From assembly GCF_024806835.1 (NCBI RefSeq), contig NZ_JANTYU010000006.1, positions 305,170 to 369,169 on the forward strand: 64,000 bases of DNA, read 5' to 3'. The notes under the pieces are model-generated. The model searched no databases. It was not told the DNA's origin and saw only the letters and a list, made by a program, of their open reading frames with translations. The DNA is from Xanthomonas sp. 3793. GTDB lineage: Bacteria; Pseudomonadota; Gammaproteobacteria; Xanthomonadales; Xanthomonadaceae. Shown in pieces: positions 1 to 8,944 of this stretch. Position numbers and translations under genes: made by a program. Every line of letters begins with the position of its first letter. Position 1 is the first letter of the stretch.

Positions 1-660
1 GGCGGCATCGCGCAACTGCAGCGCGAACAGCACCTGCCCTGGTGCATTCGCCAGGCCACGCAGGCGCACCTGGCCCTGCGCATCCGGGCGGGCGCGATCG
101 ACGCGCTGGCCGGACGGGTCGAGCAGGTCCACCTGGGCGTTGGCCACGCCCTGCACCTGCGCGGTGAGGGTGACCAGCTGGCCCGGCGCGACGGCTGCCG
201 GTGCCCAGGCCGCGACCAGCCCGCGCACGGGCGGGCCCAGCGCGGCCTGCACCGCCACCCCTGCCAGGCCATCGCGGTCGCGTGCGGGCAGGCCGTCGCC
301 ATGTACCACCACGCTGGCGGTGCCGGGGTTGCGACGCAGCGCAGTCGCCAGGTCGGGCACGCGCGGCACGCCGGGCAGGCGGGGGGCTTCCGGCAATGCC
401 ACCCACTGCGCGCCCGGGCGGATCTGCGTCGTGTCGGTGCCTGCGGTGGCCACCTGCAGCACGCCGGCAATGTCGGCTCGCGGTGGCGGCAGCAGCACCG
501 GATAAAGCAGGACCGCCAGCACCGGCTGGGCGGCCAGCAACCACCACAGCCGGGCGCGCGCACGCGCCTGGGCTGCGCGCGCGCGCAGCAGACGGATCCA
601 GCCGACGACCACCAGCAGCGCCAGAACGGCGGCCACCAGCCAGGGCAGTGCGGTGGTCAT
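1..660 (-). CDS. Membrane protein of the MoxR/DUF58 operon, N-terminal 220 residues (runs off the left edge)
   Basis: The frame is open from an ATG at 660 to the window edge. The ATG overlaps the stop of the upstream gene (ATGA), so translation is probably coupled. The N-terminus has a hydrophobic segment at about residues 5-21, an Arg/Ala-rich linker, and a second hydrophobic segment at about 38-60. This is followed by a periplasm-type region with Ig-like character around residues 160-215 (for example LVTLTAQVQGVANAQVDLL). In operons of this type the last gene is usually a large membrane protein with a Gln-amidotransferase-like part, but that part is outside the window, so I do not assign it. 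Existence of the gene is well supported by coupling and codon pattern; its function is unknown. Confidence 0.75.
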   Translation of the reverse strand, partial: MTTALPWLVAAVLALLVVVGWIRLLRARAAQARARARLWWLLAAQPVLAVLLYPVLLPPPRADIAGVLQVATAGTDTTQIRPGAQWVALPEAPRLPGVPRVPDLATALRRNPGTASVVVHGDGLPARDRDGLAGVAVQAALGPPVRGLVAAWAPAAVAPGQLVTLTAQVQGVANAQVDLLDPSGQRVDRARPDAQGQVRLRGLANAPGQVLFALQLRDAA

Positions 661-2921
661 GGCGGTGGCCCCCCACGCAAGGCATCCAGGTAACGCTGGC
701 CGCGCGCGTCGGCGGCCGGGCGGCGGTCCACCGGCGCCGGTGGTGCACTGAGCGTGGGCCACACCAGCGCACGCAGCTGCGCGCGGCAGCGCAGGCAGGC
801 AGGCTCGCTGCGCAGGGTTTCCACCGCGGCCGCCACGCCGAGTGGGTCGGGCACCAGGTCCTGGGCGCCCTGCAGCCAGCGGGTGTAGCGATCGAGGACG
901 GCCTCCGGTACCGCGCCGTCTTCGCCCAGCGCGGTCCACAGCGCCAGCGCCGAGGGGTCCGGTGGCGGTCGGGTGTCCAGGGCGGCGGGGCGGTCGCCCA
1001 GTCCGTCGCGCTTGCCGCTCATGCGCCGGCTCGGATCGATCGGCGGCAATTGCGTGCCGACGCGTGCGAGATAGATGCGCTCGGCCTGCTGCACCTGCTT
1101 GATGAAGCCCAGCGCCTTGTTGGCGAACGGCAGCGCGCGCTCGGGGTGGCCCTGGCGTAATTCGCCCTCGGATTGCCACATCTGGTCCAGCGCGGCGCGC
1201 AGCAGGGCACGGGTCTGCGGGTCCAGCAAGGTGGCCGCTTCGGCGTGGTCGTGGGTGTGGCCGAACTCGGTCAGCACGTCCTGCGCCTGGCCGAAGCCGC
1301 TGCGCTCGTGGCCCCCATCGGCGTGATCGTGGTCGTGATCGTCCAGGGCTGCCGCGCCGCTGGCGGGTGCAGCGGCGTGATCGTGATCGTGATCGTGATC
1401 GGCGTGTGGATGGGTGGCGTCGTGGGCGTGCTCGGCCGGCGCATCGGCGGTCGGCATGTCGGCGGTGGGCAAGTCATCGGCCGGGGTGTCGCTGGTGGGC
1501 GGTGCGTCGGCGGTCGGCGGGCCCTTGGGCGCGCCTTCGCTCTCTTCGCCCAGGAACTGGCCGTAGCGCAGCCGCAGCAGGCGCTGGTCCACGCCGATGG
1601 CGTCGGAGCGTTTGAGATAGGTGGCATCGTCCAGGCGCGGTTTTTCCTTCAGCAGCGCCTGCGCGTCGATGATGATCTGGCGCTGGCTGCGGAAATAGGC
1701 CGGCAAGGTCTGTTTGACGCTGGCTTCCAGGTCGGCGGCCATGCTTTGTTCCGGTGGCGGCCAGCGCAGGATCACGCTGGCGCTGCGGCCTTCCTGTGGG
1801 TCGGGCTGGCGGGTGTCGTGCACGATGAGCTGCGCGATCAGGTCGTCGCCGGCGGCCATGCCCAGCGCCTGCGGCTGCAGCGTGGTGGCGAAGCTGCGGC
1901 GGGTGGCCGGCCCGCTGCCGGTGAGCGGGCGGCGCTGGGTCTTGAAGGTGATGTTCTCGCCGCTGCCCTGGGCCAGGGTCAGGCGCAGCTCGGCGCTGGC
2001 GGCCACGGCGTAATCGTCGCCGGCTTCGAAGCGCAGGGTCCAGGGGCCATTGGCCGGCGTCCACAGCACCAGGCTCTGCTCGGGCGCAAGCACGCGCACC
2101 TGCGGCGGGCGGTCGGGCAGTACCTCCAGCCGGTGCAGTTGGCGGTCGGCGGGCGTGCCGTCGATGAGGATGCGGTACAGGCTGGCGCGCGTGGCGGTCC
2201 ATTGCCCCTGCCACTGATCGCTGCTGCCCTGCCGGGCCAGCGGGATGAGGCGGCCGTCAGTCAGGCGCAGTGCCACGTTGCGCGGGGCCGGGCTGACCTG
2301 CAGCTGCCAGTCCAGCCGGGTGCCGACGGGCACGCGCGCGTCCAGGCCGGGCAGCCGCGCGGCGGGAAGGCCGGTGTAGGCCGGCGGTGTGCTGCGTAGC
2401 TGCGCCTGGCGCAGCATCGCAGCGCTGCTGCCGGCACCGGCGGCGCTCACCCGGTCGGCGGGGGCGGCAGGCGGCGGCGCACGCGGCGGCCACAGCAGTA
2501 ACGCGCCGCAGGCGACCAGCCCGAGCAGACTCCAGGGCCATGCGCGTCGCCACGGCCAGGCCGGGCGCAGATCGCGCGGAGTGCTGCGCAGGCGCTGTTC
2601 CAGCCGCTGCCGTTGCAGCGCCTGCAGCGGGCCCAGTTGCGCGGCCGGCAAGAACAACAGGTCGCTGCTGTCGTCCAGGTCCGGTTCGCGATCCAGCCGA
2701 CGGATCAGCCAGGTCTGATCCAGCTGCCGCGCTGCGTGCAGCGCGATGATGGCCAGTAGCACGATGCCCGCCAGCAACAGTGGCACCACCGCTGCGTGCG
2801 CGCCCATGCGCCAGGCCAGCGCACCCGGCAGCAACGCCAGCGGCCAGCCGAACACCAGCACGCCGGCAGCGCGCCGCCAGCGTGCGGCTTGCCACGCGCG
2901 CTGCAGCACCGGCGTGCTCAT
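657..2921 (-). CDS. Membrane-anchored protein of the MoxR/DUF58 operon with a His/Asp-rich insert
   Basis: A 754-residue protein. Its ATG at 2921 overlaps the stop of the preceding BatA-like gene (ATGA). Two hydrophobic segments lie near residues 20-70, followed by a cluster of Arg/Leu-rich sequence and a third segment around residue 135-150 (SLLGLVACGALLLW). The remainder looks periplasmic: an Ig-like or DUF4175-type region, then a low-complexity stretch at about residues 490-560 full of His and Asp (HPHADHDHDHDH and DDHDHDHAD, then FGHTHDHAE). At the DNA level this stretch contains runs of a GTGATC hexamer (about 1318-1340 and 1377-1404). Helical sequence follows (MWQSEGELRQGHPERAL). The family is recognised only by context and architecture. 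The His-rich insert suggests metal binding, which is inference. The protein probably works with the MoxR ATPase and DUF58 protein at the inner membrane. Confidence 0.8.
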   Translation of the reverse strand: MSTPVLQRAWQAARWRRAAGVLVFGWPLALLPGALAWRMGAHAAVVPLLLAGIVLLAIIALHAARQLDQTWLIRRLDREPDLDDSSDLLFLPAAQLGPLQALQRQRLEQRLRSTPRDLRPAWPWRRAWPWSLLGLVACGALLLWPPRAPPPAAPADRVSAAGAGSSAAMLRQAQLRSTPPAYTGLPAARLPGLDARVPVGTRLDWQLQVSPAPRNVALRLTDGRLIPLARQGSSDQWQGQWTATRASLYRILIDGTPADRQLHRLEVLPDRPPQVRVLAPEQSLVLWTPANGPWTLRFEAGDDYAVAASAELRLTLAQGSGENITFKTQRRPLTGSGPATRRSFATTLQPQALGMAAGDDLIAQLIVHDTRQPDPQEGRSASVILRWPPPEQSMAADLEASVKQTLPAYFRSQRQIIIDAQALLKEKPRLDDATYLKRSDAIGVDQRLLRLRYGQFLGEESEGAPKGPPTADAPPTSDTPADDLPTADMPTADAPAEHAHDATHPHADHDHDHDHAAAPASGAAALDDHDHDHADGGHERSGFGQAQDVLTEFGHTHDHAEAATLLDPQTRALLRAALDQMWQSEGELRQGHPERALPFANKALGFIKQVQQAERIYLARVGTQLPPIDPSRRMSGKRDGLGDRPAALDTRPPPDPSALALWTALGEDGAVPEAVLDRYTRWLQGAQDLVPDPLGVAAAVETLRSEPACLRCRAQLRALVWPTLSAPPAPVDRRPAADARGQRYLDALRGGPPP

Positions 2922-4108
2922 GCCGCGCTGCTCCTGCGCGGGGCGGTGGCCAGCCAACGCTCGAGCGCGAACAGCAGCAGCACCGCACCGATCAGCCACG
3001 ATGCCAGCGGCCACGGCGGTGTACTCAGCCGGATCGCGCTGCCGCGCTGTGGTGGCAGTGTCTGCGCCAGGGCGCGTTGCGGGATGGCAGGTGGTTGCAG
3101 CGCAGCGTGCAGGCGGGTGGGGAAATCGGCGTCCAACAGTGCCGGCAGCTGCTGCGGCTGCAGTGGCGTGGCCCAGCGCAGCAGACGCCCGCGCCCGACT
3201 GCGGCGGCGTCGAGTACGGGCTGCCCCTGCAGGTCGAGCGCGGGCTGCAGCGCGGCGGCGAGTGCGGGCGGCACCGGCGTGCCCGCATCCAGCAGCAGCT
3301 GGCCGCCGGCTGCAACCCAGTCCTGCACCGGCGCGGGCGGAGCGGTGGACGACAACCATGCCACCACCGTGCCGGGCGCCCATCGCGCCGGCACTGCCTC
3401 GGCAGGCACGCCCACCGGCATGTTGCCCGGCAGCGCCCAGGCGGCATGCACCGCGCGTAGATAGCGCAGGGCCGGTGCGGCGCGGTCGTCGGCAATCGCC
3501 TGCAAGCGCAGCGGCGCGGTGGCAGGCGTGGCGGCCACCGGCGATGCACCGGGCAGCACCTGCCACTGCACTGCACGCGACAGCTGTACCCGCTGCGCAT
3601 CCACCACGCCCCATTGCGCGGGCACGATCACGCTGAGCGGCGCGTCTACGGGCAGGCTGGCATCGAGTTCGCGCAGCAGGCTAGCCACCGGTTGCGGACT
3701 GTCGGCGTGTGGACCAGTGCCCTCGGTGGCATCGGCCCTGGCATCGATCGGTAAAAAGCCAGGCGCCAGCCACACCCACTGCGCATCCTTGGGCTGTGGC
3801 AGCGCGCGTGCCGCAGCCAGGTCCACACCCGGGCTCACCGCGATGCGCGGGCGCGCATCCTGCTGCGCGCGTAACGCGGGCTCGGCCAGCAGCAGTGCCA
3901 CCACGGCCAGCAGCAGCAGGCGTACCAGCAGCAGCGGCAGTTCGTCCAGGCGCACGCGGTGGCGTGGGCGCGGCACCGCACGCAGCCAACGCAGCGCGGC
4001 AAACTCGGTGGGCCGGTGCTCGCTGCGCCGCGCCAGATGGATCAGCAACGGCAGCAGCAGCGCAGCCAGTGCCGCAAGCCCGGCCGGAAACAGCAACAGC
4101 AGATTCAT
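2918..4108 (-). CDS. BatA-like N-terminal aerotolerance-domain membrane protein
   Basis: A 396-residue protein. I start it at the ATG at 4108, because the next residues (LLLLFPAGLAALAALLLPLL then IHLARRSE) are the typical BatA N-terminal hydrophobic segment followed by a HLxRR turn. A second membrane helix lies at about residues 60-80 (LLLVRLLLLAVVALLLAEPA) and a C-terminal helix near the end (SWLIGAVLLLFALERWL). The middle region is soluble and probably periplasmic, without an obvious VWA metal site. The stop overlaps the ATG of the next gene by 4 bp. BatA-like proteins accompany MoxR ATPases and DUF58 proteins in membrane or envelope stress operons; the exact role here is not known. Confidence 0.8.
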   Translation of the reverse strand: MNLLLLFPAGLAALAALLLPLLIHLARRSEHRPTEFAALRWLRAVPRPRHRVRLDELPLLLVRLLLLAVVALLLAEPALRAQQDARPRIAVSPGVDLAAARALPQPKDAQWVWLAPGFLPIDARADATEGTGPHADSPQPVASLLRELDASLPVDAPLSVIVPAQWGVVDAQRVQLSRAVQWQVLPGASPVAATPATAPLRLQAIADDRAAPALRYLRAVHAAWALPGNMPVGVPAEAVPARWAPGTVVAWLSSTAPPAPVQDWVAAGGQLLLDAGTPVPPALAAALQPALDLQGQPVLDAAAVGRGRLLRWATPLQPQQLPALLDADFPTRLHAALQPPAIPQRALAQTLPPQRGSAIRLSTPPWPLASWLIGAVLLLFALERWLATAPRRSSAA

Positions 4109-4633
4109 GCCCCTGCCCCTGCACTGACGCTGCGCGCGCGTGCGTTCATGGCACTGCGGTGGTGCGTCCGTCTGTGGGCATGCTGGAGTTGTTGGCTGAG
4201 CTGCCACCGCCGCTGTAGCCGCAATCGCAGCGGGAGTTGCATCCACGGTTGCATGGCGTGCGCAGGCGCGACGGTGGTCGGCGTTGCACCCATGCGAAGA
4301 CCTCGCCCAGGTAGCTGTGCTCGCAACTGCAACTGCAATCGCACCAGCATTGGCATGCAGAGCTGCATGGCATGCGCATGATCGACGTCGACAAGCACTG
4401 CCCTCATGCGCAGGGGATACCCGGGCAATGCAGATGCACCGCACACGGTGCTGGATACCGTGCCGACATCGACATGCCGCACACGATGGTCGCCGGTACG
4501 CGTGGCTGCCACTGCGGCCTGTGCCCGCTGGCAGCAACACGCATTCGGCGCTGCGGCGGCTGCACCGCCATGCTCCAACGCCGGACCGATAGCGAGATGG
4601 ACGGCGCAGTCGCCACACCATACAGGCACGTGC
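4109..4633 (-). other. 525-bp odd stretch between DUF58 and BatA-like genes, possibly a frameshifted or degenerate gene
   Basis: Every other junction from the DUF58 gene down through this operon is a 4-bp ATGA overlap, yet here the distance is 525 bp. An ATG at 4637 overlaps the DUF58 stop and opens a 77-codon frame (4404-4637). A different frame ends with a TGA at 4105-4107 that overlaps the ATG of the BatA-like gene. Neither frame spans the gap alone: the distance is not a multiple of three. The encoded sequences are Cys-, His-, Ala- and Arg-rich and not recognisable, and the DNA holds many short repeats of TGCAGTTGCGATTGC type. It may be a small gene with a frameshift, or non-coding spacer. 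I do not call a protein. Confidence 0.35.
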
Positions 4634-5530
4634 TCATCGGGCCGCACCCCGACCGAACAGCTGGCGCAGCGCGGCATCGGCCGGCGCATCCAGGTAATGC
4701 ACGGCATGCGCAATGCCGGCCGCTTGCCAGCGCGCCTGCCGCGCGCGCTGGGCCGCGGCGAAGCGTTGCAGATAGTCCTCGCGCATGGCCGCGCCATCGC
4801 CCAACAGTTCTTCGCCGGTTTCCGGGTCGCGAAAGCGGTGCCCGCCGCTGAATCGAAAATCGCGTTCGTCGCAGGTGAGCACCTGCAGCTGCAGCACTTC
4901 ACGGCGCGCCGCCGCGAATTTTTCCAGTGCGCTCGCCAGCTCTTCATCGAACCCATCGCCGATGGACAGCAGCAGGTCGTGCGCGGCGATGCGTTCCCAC
5001 AACGGCCGTAGCGCGTCCAGCCCGGGCCAGCGGCCGCCGGCGCGCAAGCCGTGCAAGGCCAGCCACAGCCGGTCGCGTTGGCGGCTGCCGACACCGGCCG
5101 GCACCGCGACCAGGCCGCCGCCATGCAGTGCATACAGGCCGACACGATCACCTTGCTGCAGCGCCACTTCGGCCGCGCATGCGGCCAGCGTCGCCATCGT
5201 GTGCAGGCGGGTGTGCGACGGCCGCGCGCTGTCGGCCTGCCCGGCCGAGGCAGTGGCATCGAGCAGCAACCACAGCGTCAACGGACTTTCGCGCTCGGCT
5301 TCGCGTACGAAAAAGCGGTCCGAGCGTGCGTAGAGCTTCCAGTCGATCTGGCGCAGCGCATCGCCCGGCTCGTAGGCGCGGTACTGCGCAAATTCCAGCC
5401 CGGCGCCGCGGCTGCGGCTGGCGTGCTGGCCGATCCCGTGCGCGCCCTGCGCCTGACGCCCACGCAGCTGCAGGCCGCGCAGGCGGCTGCGCACATCGGC
5501 GGGGATCAGGGCCGGCAGCGGTGAGTGCAT
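4634..5530 (-). CDS. DUF58 family protein
   Basis: A 298-residue protein beginning at the ATG at 5530 (HSPLPALIPADVRSRLRGLQ). The DUF58 signature is clear: a YEPGDALRQIDWKLYARSD stretch at about residues 50-70 followed by FFVREAERE. A VWA-like fold is suggested by LTLWLLLDATASAG (about residues 80-95) and LLLSIGDGFDEEL (about 180-192). No membrane segment is evident. DUF58 proteins are encoded next to MoxR AAA+ ATPases, which are thought to act on VWA-like partners. Here the moxR gene lies 10 bp upstream, so the two are almost certainly co-transcribed. Confidence 0.92.
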   Translation of the reverse strand: MHSPLPALIPADVRSRLRGLQLRGRQAQGAHGIGQHASRSRGAGLEFAQYRAYEPGDALRQIDWKLYARSDRFFVREAERESPLTLWLLLDATASAGQADSARPSHTRLHTMATLAACAAEVALQQGDRVGLYALHGGGLVAVPAGVGSRQRDRLWLALHGLRAGGRWPGLDALRPLWERIAAHDLLLSIGDGFDEELASALEKFAAARREVLQLQVLTCDERDFRFSGGHRFRDPETGEELLGDGAAMREDYLQRFAAAQRARQARWQAAGIAHAVHYLDAPADAALRQLFGRGAAR

Positions 5531-5540
5531 GGCGCTGCGC

Positions 5541-6533
<993 letters not shown>

Positions 6534-6562
6534 GGGGGAAGTCTCGTTATTTGGCTGCTGGC

Positions 6563-6627
6563 GTAGGAGCGCGCTTGCGCGCGATGCTTTACCGGTAAAT
6601 CTTCGTCGCGCACCAGCGCGCTCCTAC
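6563..6627. repeat. REP-like palindromic element, copy 1
   Basis: An imperfect inverted repeat whose outer arms are GTAGGAGCGCGC and its complement GCGCGCTCCTAC, separated by a CGATGC...TTACCGGTAAA...CGTCGC centre. The same outer arms recur in a second copy 80 bp to the right, and a half copy sits at about 20614-20640. It lies between the moxR start and the DUF4159 gene. This is a Xanthomonas-type intergenic repeat with no coding content. Confidence 0.75.
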
Positions 6628-6706
6628 AAAGGCATGCGGGGCTGGTGAGTGCGACGGCAGACGGTTGGCGGTGGTGTCGTGCCTGGAAAGATCTCCCGCA
6701 CTTTCT

Positions 6707-6771
6707 GTAGGAGCGCGCTTGCGCGCGATGCGGCGTTACCGGGAAGGCATCGCGCGCAAGCGCGCTCCTAC
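6707..6771. repeat. REP-like palindromic element, copy 2
   Basis: A near-perfect inverted repeat with arms GTAGGAGCGCGCTTGCGCGC and the complementary end ending in GCGCTCCTAC. It is the better preserved of the two copies in this spacer and can form a long hairpin 9 bp downstream of the DUF4159 stop, where it may act as a transcription terminator or mRNA-stabilising structure (inference). Confidence 0.75.
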
Positions 6772-6780
6772 ATGATGGTT

Positions 6781-7599
6781 TCAGTTGGTCAATGCATACA
6801 TCACGATGTTCACTGCAAACCGGGTGTTGTCTTCGGCCAGGAAGCGTTTGTTGCGCCAGTCGTAATCCCATTCGCAGCCGTAATCCTTGTTGCTGTAGAG
6901 CACTCCCAGGCGTCCGTCGATGCTGATGCCCTTGAGATAGTCGTGCACCAGATCGTCGCCCCATCCATTGAGCTCGAAGCTGGTCGCCGGCGGGCCATCC
7001 GGGAACTTGAAGAACGCGCTGTAGAGGCGGTGGCTGTTGGGCAATTTCTGCAGTGCGCTCTTGCCGAACAGCGCGGTCATCTGCGCCTCGAACGAGGTGG
7101 CGAACAAGCCATCGATATCGTGGTTGCAATCGTCCACGAACACGAAGCCGCCATTGCGCACGTAGCGTTCGAAATTACGCCGCTCGGCCGGATTGAATTC
7201 CACCAGCTTGTGCCCGGACAGATAGCAGAACGGCGCCTGCAGCATGCGCGGGTCGGCCAGATCCAGCACATGCTCCTGCGGGTCCACGCGCAGCTGGGTG
7301 TAGTCGATCAACGAGGTGATCAGGTTGGAAGGCATACGCGCATCCACATCCCAATCGCCCGAGTCGTAGCGCAGCCGGGTAAACCAGAAATCGTAATTGC
7401 CTGCAGCACGCGCCGGCCACGGCAGCGCCAAACTGGCGGCACTGCCAAGCAGCAGACGAAGGAAATGGCGGCGCGTCGCGGGCGCCGCAGAAGCCCGCAG
7501 GCAGGGAATGGAACGCGTGAGGAATGCATCAGGCCCTGGAGAGCATGCACCGCTCTCCGAATCCCCAATCCCCAATCGCCAATCCCGGCTCTCAGTCAC
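6781..7599 (-). CDS. DUF4159 protein with a Tat-like signal
   Basis: DUF4159 family. The C-terminal half carries the recognisable pattern: FEYVRNGGFVFVDDC-like segment (FERYVRNGGFVFVDDCNHD), then GDDLVHDYLKGISIDGRLG and LYSNKDYGCEWDYDWRNK. The N-terminus contains RRHFLRLLLGSAASLALPWP, which looks like a twin-arginine signal, so the protein is probably exported. The start is uncertain. The GTG at 7599 overlaps the stop of pmbA, but the first 15 or so codons then run through an intergenic GGGATTGGG-type repeat (7557-7597). No in-frame ATG lies between there and the signal. Proteins of this family are commonly found near MoxR/DUF58 operons; biochemical function is unknown. Confidence 0.8.
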   Translation of the reverse strand: MTESRDWRLGIGDSESGACSPGPDAFLTRSIPCLRASAAPATRRHFLRLLLGSAASLALPWPARAAGNYDFWFTRLRYDSGDWDVDARMPSNLITSLIDYTQLRVDPQEHVLDLADPRMLQAPFCYLSGHKLVEFNPAERRNFERYVRNGGFVFVDDCNHDIDGLFATSFEAQMTALFGKSALQKLPNSHRLYSAFFKFPDGPPATSFELNGWGDDLVHDYLKGISIDGRLGVLYSNKDYGCEWDYDWRNKRFLAEDNTRFAVNIVMYALTN

Positions 7600-8930
7600 A
7601 CCGCATCCGACAACGAGGTAAACGTGAAATCGCGCAGGCGCATCGGCGGGATCATCATCACGTAGCTGGATTCATCGCCGGCCACGCGCACCGGCCTGCC
7701 CAGTTCGTCGATATTGTTGAGCATGATGATCGGCGATTCGTTGAAGCGGAAATTCTTCACCGGGTACTTGATCTGCCCATTTTCGATGTAGAAGGTGCCG
7801 TCGCGGGTCAGCCCGGTCAGCAGCACGGTCTGCGGGTCGACCATGCGGATGTACCAGGTCCGCGTGACCAGGATGCCCTTTTCGGTGCCGCGCACCAGCT
7901 CTGCGATGTTCTTCTCGCCGCCGGCCATCAGCAGATTGCCTGGCTCGCCGATCGCACGCTTGCCGTTCTTCTGCGCCCAGTAGCGCGAATACTGCAGGTT
8001 GGCGACCTTGCCGTTTTCCACGATGGACATCTTTTCGCGCGGCAGGCCTTCTTCGTCCCACGGCAGCACGGCGGCACGCGCATCCCACGGGTCGGCGGTG
8101 ATGTTCACGCGCGGGTCGTAGACCTGCTCGCCCAGCTTGTTGCCGCCACCTTTCTTGGACAGGAAGCTGCGGCCCTCGTCGGCCATGCGCGCATCGAAGT
8201 AGCGCATCATGAAGGAGATCAATCCTGCCGCCGCCGCCGGCTCCAGGATCACCGTGTACTTGCCCGGTTCCAGCGCCTTGGCTTCGGCCGAATCGCTGGC
8301 CTTGCGCATGGCGATGCGGATGTCCTGCTCGGCCTTGAAGTCGGCGGCGTCCTTCAGGTTGCGCCCCACCCAGCCCGAGCCACGGCCGTCTTCGGTGCGC
8401 ACGGTGCAGGTGTAGTCGAAGCGCGCGTCGCGCTGATAGCCGAAGTTGCCCTTGCTGTTGGCAAAGGCGGTAAAGCTCTGGCCATCTTCCAGAAAGCCGG
8501 CGGCGATCAGGCCCTTGCCCTTGCACGGAGCGATCGAATCGGCGGCCACCTGCGCGCGGAACGCCGGGTCGATGGCGGCGGTGGATTCGCTGAAGGTGGG
8601 GCTGGCGGTGTAGGTCTGCTTGTCGACGGCCGGCATGAACTCCGGGTTTTCAGGCGCCAGCCTTGCCAGATCTTCGGCGCGGCGCACCACGCGTTCCAGC
8701 GATGCATCGTCGAACTCGTTGATGGTGGCGATGCCCACGCGCTTGCCGAACGCCACTTGCACCTGCAGATCGGTGTTGTCGACGATGCCGCTGGTGGACA
8801 CGTTGTTGAGTGCGAAACGGATATTGCCGTCGATGGTGCCGGTGAGCGTGGCGGTGCACTCGTCGGCCTTGGACAATTTGATGACCTTGTCCAGGATGGC
8901 CTTGGCCTGCGCTTCGGTAAGGATGCTCAT
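7596..8930 (-). CDS. pmbA: TldE/PmbA family protein
   Basis: A 444-residue member of the TldD/TldE superfamily, the non-catalytic partner type: there is no HExxH motif. Family landmarks are GIVDNTDLQVQVAFGKRVG near the N-terminus, EPAAAAGLISFMMRYFDARM in the middle, and LLTGLTRDGTFYIENGQI followed by RFNESPIIMLNNID at the C-terminus. The ATG at 8930 lies 14 bp after the stop of the tldD gene, so the two are one operon. In E. coli, TldD and TldE form a heterodimeric metalloprotease that processes peptides such as microcin B17 and degrades unfolded CcdA; a similar partnership is expected here. Confidence 0.93.
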   Translation of the reverse strand: MSILTEAQAKAILDKVIKLSKADECTATLTGTIDGNIRFALNNVSTSGIVDNTDLQVQVAFGKRVGIATINEFDDASLERVVRRAEDLARLAPENPEFMPAVDKQTYTASPTFSESTAAIDPAFRAQVAADSIAPCKGKGLIAAGFLEDGQSFTAFANSKGNFGYQRDARFDYTCTVRTEDGRGSGWVGRNLKDAADFKAEQDIRIAMRKASDSAEAKALEPGKYTVILEPAAAAGLISFMMRYFDARMADEGRSFLSKKGGGNKLGEQVYDPRVNITADPWDARAAVLPWDEEGLPREKMSIVENGKVANLQYSRYWAQKNGKRAIGEPGNLLMAGGEKNIAELVRGTEKGILVTRTWYIRMVDPQTVLLTGLTRDGTFYIENGQIKYPVKNFRFNESPIIMLNNIDELGRPVRVAGDESSYVMMIPPMRLRDFTFTSLSDAV

Positions 8931-8944
8931 GTGGGTTTCTCCTG

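Noticed and set aside
201..1160. 319-codon plus-strand frame
   Set aside because: Sequence is compositionally biased, with no domain and no ribosome-binding site, and lies fully antisense to two coupled genes.
1..3636. Long plus-strand frames opposite the membrane operon
   Set aside because: They are Arg/Ala/Gly-rich shadows of the minus-strand genes produced by high GC in third positions.
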